Assembly: GCA_016935315.1 (NCBI GenBank)
Contig: JAFGRD010000100.1
Coordinates: 62,001 to 126,000 of the forward strand
Direction: 5' to 3'
From: Pirellulales bacterium
GTDB taxonomy: Bacteria; Planctomycetota; Planctomycetia; Pirellulales; Thermoguttaceae
Length of the DNA stretch: 64,000 bases
How positions within the stretch are numbered: the stretch's first letter is position 1; each line of letters starts with the position of its first letter. The notes beneath the pieces are model-generated. The model was given only the letters and a program-made list of their open reading frames with translations, was not told where the DNA came from and ran no database searches. A program made the translations under genes and the position numbers. This document shows, piece after piece, positions 46,527-54,377 of this stretch.

Positions 46527-47600
46527 TTGGCACAAGCCGGCTCCAATTCGGGTGCGATTACCTTAGACGAGCTGATCGCACTGAACGATGAAATTGCGGC
46601 CTTGGTCCGCGCCGGGGTCCCGCTGGAACCGGCGCTGGCCGAGTTGGGCGGCGATCTGCCCGGCAGGCTGGGGCGAATCGTCGCCGGTCTGGCCGAACGC
46701 ACGAACCGAGGGGAATCGCTGTTGCAGGCGCTCGGGGATGCGTCGCTTCGCATGCCGCCGGTGTATCGGGCGGTCGTCGAGGCGGGCCTGAAGTCGGGGC
46801 GTTTGCCCACGGCCCTGGAGGCCCTGGCCGGCTCGATTCGCCGTTTGGCCGAGACGCGACGCGGCCTGGCCACCGCAGCGATTTATCCCCTGATCGTGTT
46901 CTTGCTGGCCTGGTGGTTCTTCGGCTTGTTCTGCGCGAAGATCGCTCCCTCGTTGCTGTTCTGCTTCGAGCGGCTGGATATTCCCGGCGGCGGCGTCCTC
47001 GGCCGCCTTGCCGCCTGGGGTCCGTCGGCCGTCTACTGGGAGCCGCTGATTCCGCTGGCGGTGTTGGCGGCGGCCGGAACATGGTGGTTTCACACTGGAC
47101 GAGCCTCAAGCGTCCAGCCCGGCCCGGCCAGCCGGCTGATCGGCTGGATGCCCTGGATGGGGCCCAGCCTGAAATGGAGCCGGGCGGCCACGTTCGTCGA
47201 GGTCCTGGCCCTGCTGGTCGAAAACGGGGTGCCGATGCACGACGGCATCCTGCTGGCCGCCGAGGCTTCCGGCGATGCGCGGGTCCTGCTGGCCGCCAGG
47301 AGTTTGGCCGCCGCGGTGCAAAACGGCGAGACCGTCGACCTGGATCGGCTCCGGGCGGCCGGACTCCCCCCGCTGCTGTCCTGGCTGATGGGCGCCGGGC
47401 AGCGGCAGGGAGCGCTGCTGCCGGCATTAAAGCACGCCGCCGAAACGTACCACCGTCGTGCCCAACACCAGGCCGACAAGGCCCGACTCCTGCTGCCGGT
47501 CGTGTTGACGGTTGTGATCGGCGGAGGCATTACGCTGTTGTACACGTTGATCCTGTTTGTCCCTTACGCCACGATGCTGAAAACGCTTTCGGCACCCTAA
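46527..47600 (+). CDS. GspF/PilC-like inner-membrane platform protein (1)
   Basis: A 357-residue T2SF-family protein. The family consists of two cytoplasmic helical bundles joined by membrane helices. A first F domain is seen at ~14-110 (EIAALVRAGVPLEPALAELG, AVVEAGLKSGRLPTALEALA), then hydrophobic segments (YPLIVFLLAWWFFGLFCAKI; PLIPLAVLAAAGTWWF), a second F domain (FVEVLALLVENGVPMHDGIL, LMGAGQRQGALLPALKHAAE) and a final helix. TTG 46527 is the start, with AGGAT upstream. Second gene of the operon and one of three F-type genes in a row; the second and third F genes follow within 9 bases of each other. Confidence 0.82.
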   Translation: MAQAGSNSGAITLDELIALNDEIAALVRAGVPLEPALAELGGDLPGRLGRIVAGLAERTNRGESLLQALGDASLRMPPVYRAVVEAGLKSGRLPTALEALAGSIRRLAETRRGLATAAIYPLIVFLLAWWFFGLFCAKIAPSLLFCFERLDIPGGGVLGRLAAWGPSAVYWEPLIPLAVLAAAGTWWFHTGRASSVQPGPASRLIGWMPWMGPSLKWSRAATFVEVLALLVENGVPMHDGILLAAEASGDARVLLAARSLAAAVQNGETVDLDRLRAAGLPPLLSWLMGAGQRQGALLPALKHAAETYHRRAQHQADKARLLLPVVLTVVIGGGITLLYTLILFVPYATMLKTLSAP

Positions 47601-47606
47601 CGACCG

Positions 47607-48668
47607 ATGCCCCAATTCCGCAACGATTCCGACGATTCGCAGGGCCGCCTGGCCTCGGAGGAGGCGCTTGAGCTGGCCGCCCAAGTGGCCGAGCTGGCCA
47701 AGGCCGGTCTGCCGCTGGAGGCTGGGTTGCGGGCGTTGGCGGACGAGTTGCCAGGCGGGCACCTGCGGCACGCGCTGCGCGCGATGGCAACCCGGCTGCA
47801 GGCCGGTGTTTCGCTGGAAGAGGCCCTCAACGCCCGGGATCGGCAACTGCCCGCCCATGTTCGCGCTCTGGTGCTGGCCGGCGTGCGCAGTGGCCGGCTG
47901 GCGGAAGTGATGGGGGAATTCGTCGATCTCCAGCGGAGCCAAGTCGAGTTGCAGCGGCGCGTGTCGCTGGCAATGGCCTATCCGATCCTGCTGATGTTTT
48001 TGCTCTCGGGGCTGCTGGTCTTCCTCAATACCGTGGTCGTTCGAGGGATGGTTGAGATTTACGAGGATTTCGAGGCGGAATTGCCGATGCTGACGCAGTT
48101 CGTCGTGTCGACCTCGGGCCCCGGCACGTGGCTCGTGGTGGGATTGACGTGGTTGCTGGTCGTCACCGGCATCCTGTTTGCGATCGCGCCGGCGACGGCC
48201 TGGGTATCGCGACTGTTCTGCATCGTGCCTTTCATCGGCCCGTTGTGGCGATTCAATCGGCTGGCGCAATTCGCCCGGCTGATGGGAGTGTTTCTGGAGC
48301 AGGAGGTGCCCTTGCCCAGCGCGTTGCGGTTGACGGCCGAAGGGCTCCGCGACGCCGACCTGGGTCGCGCGTGCTACCGGGTGGCCGCGGAAGTGGAGGC
48401 AGGCCGCCCGTTGGCCGAGAGTCTGGCCTCGCGGCGGCAGTTTCCCCACAGCCTGATCCCGCTGATGCAGTGGGGCCAGCGCACTGCGGCACTGCCCGAA
48501 GGCTTCCGCGCGGCGGCCGAGATGTTCGAGGGCCGTGTGGAGAACCAAGGGACGCTGCTGGAAGCCGTCCTGCTGCCGCTGACGTTCCTGCTGATCATCG
48601 TGTTCATCGGTTTCTTCGTGGTGGCAATGCTCGTGCCCATGGTTTCCTTGATTCAAGCGTTAACGTAG
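47607..48668 (+). CDS. GspF/PilC-like inner-membrane platform protein (2)
   Basis: A 353-residue T2SF protein with the same plan as its upstream neighbour: first F domain (QVAELAKAGLPLEAGLRALA; LVLAGVRSGRLAEVMGEFV), first membrane helix (YPILLMFLLSGLLVFLNTVV), middle helices (WLVVGLTWLLVVTGILFAI) and a second F domain (FARLMGVFLEQEVPLPSALR; LMQWGQRTAALPEGFRAAAE), with a last helix (FLLIIVFIGFFVVAML). ATG 47607 is six bases after the previous stop. It is a clear paralogue rather than a recent copy: identity to gene 1 is visible only at the motif level. Confidence 0.83.
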   Translation: MPQFRNDSDDSQGRLASEEALELAAQVAELAKAGLPLEAGLRALADELPGGHLRHALRAMATRLQAGVSLEEALNARDRQLPAHVRALVLAGVRSGRLAEVMGEFVDLQRSQVELQRRVSLAMAYPILLMFLLSGLLVFLNTVVVRGMVEIYEDFEAELPMLTQFVVSTSGPGTWLVVGLTWLLVVTGILFAIAPATAWVSRLFCIVPFIGPLWRFNRLAQFARLMGVFLEQEVPLPSALRLTAEGLRDADLGRACYRVAAEVEAGRPLAESLASRRQFPHSLIPLMQWGQRTAALPEGFRAAAEMFEGRVENQGTLLEAVLLPLTFLLIIVFIGFFVVAMLVPMVSLIQALT

Positions 48669-48676
48669 CACGGACC

Positions 48677-49951
48677 ATGCCTTCCCTTGGCGTCATGCTC
48701 CTGGTTGCCTTCCTCGGCCCGATCCTCTTCGGGATGGCCGTGCTGGTTGGATTGCGCCTCGTTTCCGATTTTTCGGGGTCGGCAGGCGATGATCTGTCGC
48801 ATCTGGTTCTTACCGTGGTGGGTTGGGTCTTGCTGATCGTCGGGGGTGTCGCGGGATTCCTGGTCCTGTTGGTCAGTCCCTTGGGGCTCGTGCTCTGGTC
48901 GATCATCCTGCTGGTGATCGTCGAGATCGTGGTCAGGAATCGGATATCGCAACAATACGCGTTCTTGTGGGTCCTGACGGTAGCGGCCCAGCGGCTGGTG
49001 CCGCTGGCGCCCGCCATCGAGGCCTTCGCCCGGGAACGCTGGGGGAGTTTCGCCTTTCGGGCGCGACGCCTGGCCGGGATGCTCTCGGCGGGCGTGCCCC
49101 TGCCCGACGGGCTGCAACGCTCGCCCGGGTTGGTTCCCGGAGAGGTGCTGCCGCTGATCCGTGTTGGCTACGAGTCGGGCGCCCTGGCGACCGGTCTGCG
49201 CCAAGCGGTGGCCGCGCGCGACTTCCGCCGCCAGTTGTGGCTTTCGCTGGTGGGAAGAATTCTGTACGTTTGTGGGGTAGCCGTTTTCGGCACGGCGATC
49301 CTGATCTTTGTGATGATGAAAATCGTCCCTTCCTACGAGAGGATCTTCTGGGACTTTGAAGTCGAGCTGCCTGCGATGACCAGGGCGCTGATCGAACTGT
49401 GCGGACTGTTTGCCGAGTATTGGTTCTTCTTCTCGCCGCTTTTCATGGCCATCGGGTTCGTTCTCCTGCACGGAGTGCTGCGATACATGGGCATCGTCGA
49501 ATGGGAGCTGCCGGGGATAAGTCGGCTGACGCGGCGCCTGGACACGGCCACGATCCTCGAAGCGTTGGCCCTGGCGGCCGAACGCCGGCGCCCCCTGCCC
49601 GACGTGGTGAAGTCGTTGGCCTGGTCCTATCCGAACCCGGCAATCCGCCGGCGGCTGGCACGGGTGCTGGAGGATCTGCAGGCAGGTGCTCCCTGGTGCG
49701 AGAGCCTGCACGCGCGGGACTTGATCCAGTGCGCCGACCTGGGGATCCTGCAAGCGGCCGAGCGGGCGGGCAACCTGCCTTGGGCGCTGAGGGAGATGGC
49801 CGACAGCAACCGCCGCCGGCTGGGCTATCGGCTGCAGGCGCTGGTGCAAGTGCTGTTTCCGCCGTTGGTGATTGCCATGGGAATGATGGTAATGTTTATT
49901 GTGGTGTCGTTGTTTCTCCCGATCATCACGCTGATCAACCAATTGACATGA
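48677..49951 (+). CDS. GspF/PilC-like inner-membrane platform protein (3), with extra helices
   Basis: A 424-residue T2SF-like protein. It begins with about three additional membrane helices (LGVMLLVAFLGPILFGMAVL; VVGWVLLIVGGVAGFLVLLV; LVLWSIILLVIVEIVV). F domains follow (AQRLVPLAPAIEAFARERWG; IRVGYESGALATGLRQAVAA; GILQAAERAGNLPWALREMA) and a final helix (PPLVIAMGMMVMFIVVSLFL). The first F domain is divergent. ATG 48677 is eight bases after the previous stop although the frame is open further upstream. Its stop overlaps the next start (ATGA). The N-terminal extension is unusual for the family. Confidence 0.78.
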   Translation: MPSLGVMLLVAFLGPILFGMAVLVGLRLVSDFSGSAGDDLSHLVLTVVGWVLLIVGGVAGFLVLLVSPLGLVLWSIILLVIVEIVVRNRISQQYAFLWVLTVAAQRLVPLAPAIEAFARERWGSFAFRARRLAGMLSAGVPLPDGLQRSPGLVPGEVLPLIRVGYESGALATGLRQAVAARDFRRQLWLSLVGRILYVCGVAVFGTAILIFVMMKIVPSYERIFWDFEVELPAMTRALIELCGLFAEYWFFFSPLFMAIGFVLLHGVLRYMGIVEWELPGISRLTRRLDTATILEALALAAERRRPLPDVVKSLAWSYPNPAIRRRLARVLEDLQAGAPWCESLHARDLIQCADLGILQAAERAGNLPWALREMADSNRRRLGYRLQALVQVLFPPLVIAMGMMVMFIVVSLFLPIITLINQLT

Positions 49952-50358
49952 CGATGAAACCGCGCGGAACAACGCTGCTGGAAGTAGTCACCGCCGGTGC
50001 GCTGCTGGCAGCCGTGATGCTTCTTTGCCTGCAACTGACCGCGGCCACGGCCACGGGCAACCGGGCATTGGACCATCGTCTGGCAGCGATCCGCGAGGCG
50101 GCCAACCTGATGGAACGCCTGGCGACAATCCCCTGGGACGACCTGACGCCCCAGACGGTTCAGGACGCCCAACTGGGAGAAGCGGCCCGCGATGCCTTGC
50201 CGGGGGCTACCGTGCAAGTCGACCTGACAACCGGTGAAGACCAGCCGGCGGCCAAGCGGATTGCCGTGGTGATCGGCTGGCACGAGCGTGCGGGCCAGCC
50301 GGTCGCGCCCGTCCGACTGGTGGCTTGGAGATATCGGGAAATCACCTTGCAGGACTGA
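49948..50358 (+). CDS. Prepilin-like protein, GspI/PilV-like
   Basis: A 136-residue protein with a type IV prepilin N-terminus: a short basic leader (MTMKPRG), a Gly before the mature start, TTLLEVVTAG with Glu at position +5 and a hydrophobic helix (ALLAAVMLLCLQLTA). The usual Phe at +1 is Thr. Position in the operon and a small soluble part suggest a minor pseudopilin, most like GspI/PilV, but no family-specific motif was seen beyond the N-terminus. Its start overlaps the stop of the third F gene, and the next pilin gene follows three bases later. Confidence 0.75.
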   Translation: MTMKPRGTTLLEVVTAGALLAAVMLLCLQLTAATATGNRALDHRLAAIREAANLMERLATIPWDDLTPQTVQDAQLGEAARDALPGATVQVDLTTGEDQPAAKRIAVVIGWHERAGQPVAPVRLVAWRYREITLQD

Positions 50359-50361
50359 GCA

Positions 50362-50907
50362 GTGAACATGAGACACCGCCACGGATACATGTTGGTCGAG
50401 CTGTTGACCGCGATGACGATCGGCTCGGTGCTGCTGGCCGTTGCGACGGGGCTGTTGTTGACCGTGCTGCGAATCGACCGCGCCGCCCGCGAGCGGGCCG
50501 GTCAGCGCATCGCGCTGGGCCGGCTGAGCGAGCAGTTTCGCCGCGACGTCCGCGCCGCGACCGCCATGGCCCGACCGGATGCCCCCGAGGGCGCTGAATT
50601 CCTGCGGGAACCGGATCACACGGTGACCTATCAAGCGGAAGATGGGTATCTGGTCCGTACCGAGCGGAGAGACGGGGCCGTACGACAGCAGGAGGCGTTT
50701 CGGCTGCCGTCGGGAACGACCGCCTTGATGGAAACCCGAGACGACGTGGAGCCGGCAATCGTCAGCCTGCGCATTGTGGACCACCCGGCAACGGAGTCGG
50801 CGAACGCGCAGTCGGCGAAGCCGTTGGCGCGGCCGACCGTGCGCGTTGACGCCGCGCTGGCCAGGGATCACCGTTTTCTCACCAGCCGGGAGGGGCCGCT
50901 GCCATGA
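50362..50907 (+). CDS. Prepilin-like protein, GspJ/PilW-like
   Basis: A 181-residue protein with a basic leader (MNMRHRHG) and a prepilin helix (YMLVELLTAMTIGSVLLAVA) with Glu at +5 and Tyr at +1. The soluble part (RLSEQFRRDVRAATAMARPD, VTYQAEDGYLVRTERR) has the RDVR-type segment of GspJ/PilW minor pilins. GTG 50362 has AGGA seven bases upstream; an ATG lies two codons further. Its stop overlaps the start of the next gene. Confidence 0.77.
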   Translation: MNMRHRHGYMLVELLTAMTIGSVLLAVATGLLLTVLRIDRAARERAGQRIALGRLSEQFRRDVRAATAMARPDAPEGAEFLREPDHTVTYQAEDGYLVRTERRDGAVRQQEAFRLPSGTTALMETRDDVEPAIVSLRIVDHPATESANAQSAKPLARPTVRVDAALARDHRFLTSREGPLP

Positions 50908-51335
50908 ACGTGGCCGGGAAGAACCGCCCGACTCTTCTTGGGAACGCCAGACGCCCCCGAGGTGCCGTCCTGGTGGTCGCCATCGCTTGCCTGGTGATCG
51001 TGTCGGCCCTGTTGGTGTCGGCCGTGAAGCTGGTCGCGCTGGGGCGAAAGGCGACGGACGTCCATTCGTGGCGGATCCAGGCCGGTTGGCTGGCCGAGTC
51101 GGGCCTGGAGCGAGCCGCCGCCCGGCTGGCCGCCGATGCCGCCTACGCGGGCGAGACCTGGACCCTTTCCGCCGAGCAGCTTGGCGGCCGCAGCGGCGCG
51201 ACCGTCGAGATCACCCTGGAAAGCGTTGCCGACCGGCCCGATCAGCGCCTGGTTCGCGTTCAGGCCAATTACCCCGACCACCCGCACCATCGCGTTCAAG
51301 AAAACAGACAAGCCGTGGTGCCGCTTTTGGAATAG
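50904..51335 (+). CDS. Pilus assembly protein, PilX/GspK-like
   Basis: A 143-residue protein with a single N-terminal membrane helix after a basic segment (RRPRGAVLVVAIACLVIVSA), the RRXRGXXLV pattern of PilX/GspK N-termini. The segment IQAGWLAESGLERAAARLA is the conserved 'aeSGleraaarL' helix of that family. It is much shorter than full GspK (~300), so it would lack the SAM-like domain. It probably caps a pseudopilus with the preceding two minor pilins. ATG 50904 overlaps the previous stop. Confidence 0.75.
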   Translation: MNVAGKNRPTLLGNARRPRGAVLVVAIACLVIVSALLVSAVKLVALGRKATDVHSWRIQAGWLAESGLERAAARLAADAAYAGETWTLSAEQLGGRSGATVEITLESVADRPDQRLVRVQANYPDHPHHRVQENRQAVVPLLE

Positions 51336-51346
51336 GAGAACAGACG

Positions 51347-52243
51347 ATGAAGTCCCGCCAGGCGTTCACTCTCGTCGAGCTGTTGGTCGTGATTGCGATC
51401 ATCGGCATCCTGATTGCCTTGATGTTGCCGGGCATTCAGGCGGCCCGGGAAGCGGCCCGCCGGGCGAGCTGCCTGAACAACCTCACCAACCTTGGCATCG
51501 CACTGCAGAACTTCGAGGCCGCGCAAAACTCGTTGCCCTCCGGCGTGATCGACACCAAGGGCCCGATCGCCAGCGTTCCGCGCGGGCAGCACCAGGGATG
51601 GCTGATCTTCCTGTTGCCCTACCTCGACGAGCAGGCGGCGTTCCAGCACGTCGACCTCTCGGTCAGCGTCTACGACAAGAAGAACGAGCCGGTCCGCAAT
51701 CTCCGCATCGGCTCGCTGTTGTGTCCCAGCGATGCCGGGGGTTATTACAACGAAGGTTCCGCCCCGAGCAACTATGCCGGCTGCCACCACGACGTGGAGG
51801 CCCCGATCGACGCCGACAACCACGGTGTGCTGTTCCTCAACAGCCGCATTCGCAGCACCGAGATTCCCGACGGCGCGTCGCACACGATCGTGGTGGGCGA
51901 AAAGAGACTCGATCCCGACGATCTCGGTTGGATGTCGGGTACCAGAGCGACGTTGCGCAACACGGGCACGCCCTTGAGCCGAACGCCCCTGCGTACGGAG
52001 GACTTGCCGCCGGAAGACGAGGACGGCACGCAAGTCGAGGCGCCGGCCGAAGCTCCGGTCCTTCCGGCGGATCTGGAAGTCGGCGGGTTCGGCTCCGATC
52101 ACAGCGGCGTGACGAACCTCTTGTTCGGCGACGGCACCGTCCACGCCATGGCCGACGCCACGGACCCGATCGTGCTCCAGCAGCTTGGCCACCGGGAAGA
52201 CGGCAAGCTGCTCACCGACGGCCCCACCCGGAGCCAACCGTAG
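51347..52243 (+). CDS. DUF1559 pseudopilin (H-X9-DG protein)
   Basis: A 298-residue protein with a strong type IV prepilin/GspG-like N-terminus (RQAFTLVELLVVIAIIGILI: Phe +1, Glu +5), followed by the planctomycete DUF1559/SBP_bac_10-like domain (LPGIQAAREAARRASCLNNL; LLCPSDAG; SNYAGCHHD). Near the end, HSGVTNLLFGDG gives the H-X9-DG signature. The family is highly expanded in planctomycetes and its function is not settled. Here it sits in the pseudopilus operon, so it is the best candidate for the major pseudopilin. AGGAGAACAGACG precedes ATG 51347. An ABC-F gene begins 35 bases downstream. Confidence 0.9.
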   Translation: MKSRQAFTLVELLVVIAIIGILIALMLPGIQAAREAARRASCLNNLTNLGIALQNFEAAQNSLPSGVIDTKGPIASVPRGQHQGWLIFLLPYLDEQAAFQHVDLSVSVYDKKNEPVRNLRIGSLLCPSDAGGYYNEGSAPSNYAGCHHDVEAPIDADNHGVLFLNSRIRSTEIPDGASHTIVVGEKRLDPDDLGWMSGTRATLRNTGTPLSRTPLRTEDLPPEDEDGTQVEAPAEAPVLPADLEVGGFGSDHSGVTNLLFGDGTVHAMADATDPIVLQQLGHREDGKLLTDGPTRSQP

Positions 52244-52278
52244 GCCTGCTCGATAGACAGAAAGAGTCCAGCCGGGGC

Positions 52279-54186
52279 ATGATCCTCCTCGAAGTCGAAG
52301 CCGTTAGCAAGCATTTCGGTCCCGAGCCGGTTCTGGACGGGGTCTCGGTGACAGTGCGTGCCGGCGAGCGGATCGCCCTGGCGGGGCCCAACGGCAGCGG
52401 CAAGACCACGCTGCTGCGGATTCTCGCCGGCGAGGAGGAGCCGGACGGAGGCTCCTGCCGGCTCCATGCGTCGGTCCATTTGGGCTTCCTGCAGCAGCAA
52501 CCCGATTTCCCGCCGCGACGCACCCTCTGGGACGAGGCCGCCGGTGCCCTGGCCGATCTCGTCTGGCTGCAGGAAGAGGCGCTCGAAGTGGCAGAGGCCG
52601 TCGGCGAGGCTTCCGACGACGCCGAACGCGACCGGCTGGCTGCCCGATACGATCATCTCCAGCTGGAACTCCAACGGCGCGACGCCTACAACGTCGACCA
52701 TCGGATCAAGCGAGTGCTGCACGGTCTGGGGTTTGAGGAGGCGGCCTTCGCGCAGCCGGCCGCGTCGCTCAGCGGCGGTGAGCAGAACCGCCTGATGTTG
52801 GCCAAGCTGCTGCTGGCCGAGCCCAACCTGATGTTGCTGGACGAGCCGTCGAACCATCTCGACATCGAGGCCACCGAGTGGCTCGAGGATTTCCTGTTGG
52901 AGAGCTCCGCGGCGATGGTCGTGGTCAGCCACGACCGCTGCTTCCTCGACAAGGTGACCAACCGCACGCTGGAGCTGTTTCGCGGCACGGTCGACGACTA
53001 TGCCGGGAACTTCTCGGCCTACTGGCGTCAGAAGGCCGAACGGCTGTTGGTCCAGCGAAGAACCTACGAGAAGCGGCAGACGGAGATTGCCAAAGCGAAG
53101 GAGTTTATCCGCCGCAACGCCTACGGTCAGAAGCACGCCCAGGCGGAGGATCGCCGCAAGAAGCTCGCGCGCCTCGAGCCGGTCGAGCCGCCGCGCGAGA
53201 TCGACGCCCCGGCGATGCGCTTTCCACAGCCGGCGCGATCCGGCGACATCGTGCTGCGTGCCGAGCACCTGGCCAAGGCGTATGGCCGGCCGCTGTTCGC
53301 CGGAGTCGACCTCGAGATCACGCGTGGCCAGCGATGGGCCCTGCTCGGGCCCAACGGCTGCGGCAAGACGACGCTGCTGCGGTGTCTGCTGGGGCTGACC
53401 GCGCCGGACACCGGGCGAGTCCACTTCGGAGCCGGCGTGGAAGTGGGCTACTTCGACCAGCAGCTTGCCGAGCTGGACGACGGTGTCCAGGCCGTCGAAG
53501 GTGTTCGGCCCGCGCGCAAGGACTTCAACGAACAACAACGCCGGGACCTTCTGGCCCGTTTCGGCTTGACCGGAGACACGGCATTGCAGGAGGTGGGCCG
53601 CCTCAGCGGTGGCGAGCGGTGCCGGGCGGGATTGGCCCGGCTGGCCGCCGCCGAAGCCAATTTCCTCGTGCTCGACGAGCCGACCAACCATCTCGATCTT
53701 TGGGCCCGCGACGCCCTCGAGCGTGCCCTGCTGGCGTTTGAGGGAACTGCGCTGTTCGTTAGTCACGACCGCTACTTTGTCAATCGCGTGGCCGATCATC
53801 TGCTGGTGGTCGAGGCAAATCGCGTGCGTGTCGTGGAGGGAAACTACCAGACGTACCGGCATCTGATCCATCGCCGCCCGGATGCCGCCGAGCCGGGGCG
53901 CTCCGAAGCCCGGGTCGCCACGGCGGAGAGGAAGTCTGATGCCACCAGGACGCCGGCGCCACGCCGCACGAAGCGTCGCTTTCCCTATCGGAAGGTGGCG
54001 GACCTGGAGGCCGAGATCTTTGAGCGAGAAGCGAGTGTGGAGGAACTCCACCGGCGGCTGGCCGATGGGGAAACCCATCGCGATGGCGACCGGGTACGTC
54101 AAATCAAGGCGGAAATCGCTCAGCAGAAGGAGATGCTGGAGACCTTGTACGCGCATTGGGAAGAGGCCACCGAACTGAACTGGTAG
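52279..54186 (+). CDS. ABC-F family ATPase
   Basis: A soluble 635-residue protein with two ABC domains in one chain and no membrane helices, as in Uup, YheS and EttA, which act on the ribosome. Domain 1 has Walker A GPNGSGKTTLLRI, signature SLSGGEQNRLML and Walker B LMLLDEPSNHLD. Domain 2 has LGPNGCGKTTLLRC, RLSGGERCRAGL and LVLDEPTNHLDLWA. An Arg-rich linker (~250-310) and a C-terminal coiled coil (~570-630) are as in Uup. The frame begins inside the previous gene but ATG 52279 fits the family N-terminus. It may be read through from the pseudopilus operon, though its role there is unclear. Confidence 0.9.
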   Translation: MILLEVEAVSKHFGPEPVLDGVSVTVRAGERIALAGPNGSGKTTLLRILAGEEEPDGGSCRLHASVHLGFLQQQPDFPPRRTLWDEAAGALADLVWLQEEALEVAEAVGEASDDAERDRLAARYDHLQLELQRRDAYNVDHRIKRVLHGLGFEEAAFAQPAASLSGGEQNRLMLAKLLLAEPNLMLLDEPSNHLDIEATEWLEDFLLESSAAMVVVSHDRCFLDKVTNRTLELFRGTVDDYAGNFSAYWRQKAERLLVQRRTYEKRQTEIAKAKEFIRRNAYGQKHAQAEDRRKKLARLEPVEPPREIDAPAMRFPQPARSGDIVLRAEHLAKAYGRPLFAGVDLEITRGQRWALLGPNGCGKTTLLRCLLGLTAPDTGRVHFGAGVEVGYFDQQLAELDDGVQAVEGVRPARKDFNEQQRRDLLARFGLTGDTALQEVGRLSGGERCRAGLARLAAAEANFLVLDEPTNHLDLWARDALERALLAFEGTALFVSHDRYFVNRVADHLLVVEANRVRVVEGNYQTYRHLIHRRPDAAEPGRSEARVATAERKSDATRTPAPRRTKRRFPYRKVADLEAEIFEREASVEELHRRLADGETHRDGDRVRQIKAEIAQQKEMLETLYAHWEEATELNW

Positions 54187-54377
54187 GCATTCGCAGCCGA
54201 CTCTCCCAGTCAGACCCTCCGCATCCTCCCACTCCTCATTCTTGTTACGACCGGCCTTGGCGGCACAACGGCCTACCCCGTCCGGCTCCGGCGTTACCTC
54301 CTTTTCTGAAGTAGGGTTAAAGGTGATACGCTACCGGTTGTTCTGGGTTTGGCCGGCCGAGTCGGCCGCGGGGTGAA

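Noticed and set aside
51136-52278. Fusion of the GspK-like region to the ABC-F protein in one long frame
   Set aside because: The upstream part is a different frame of the pilin genes; ATG 52279 matches the ABC-F N-terminus.
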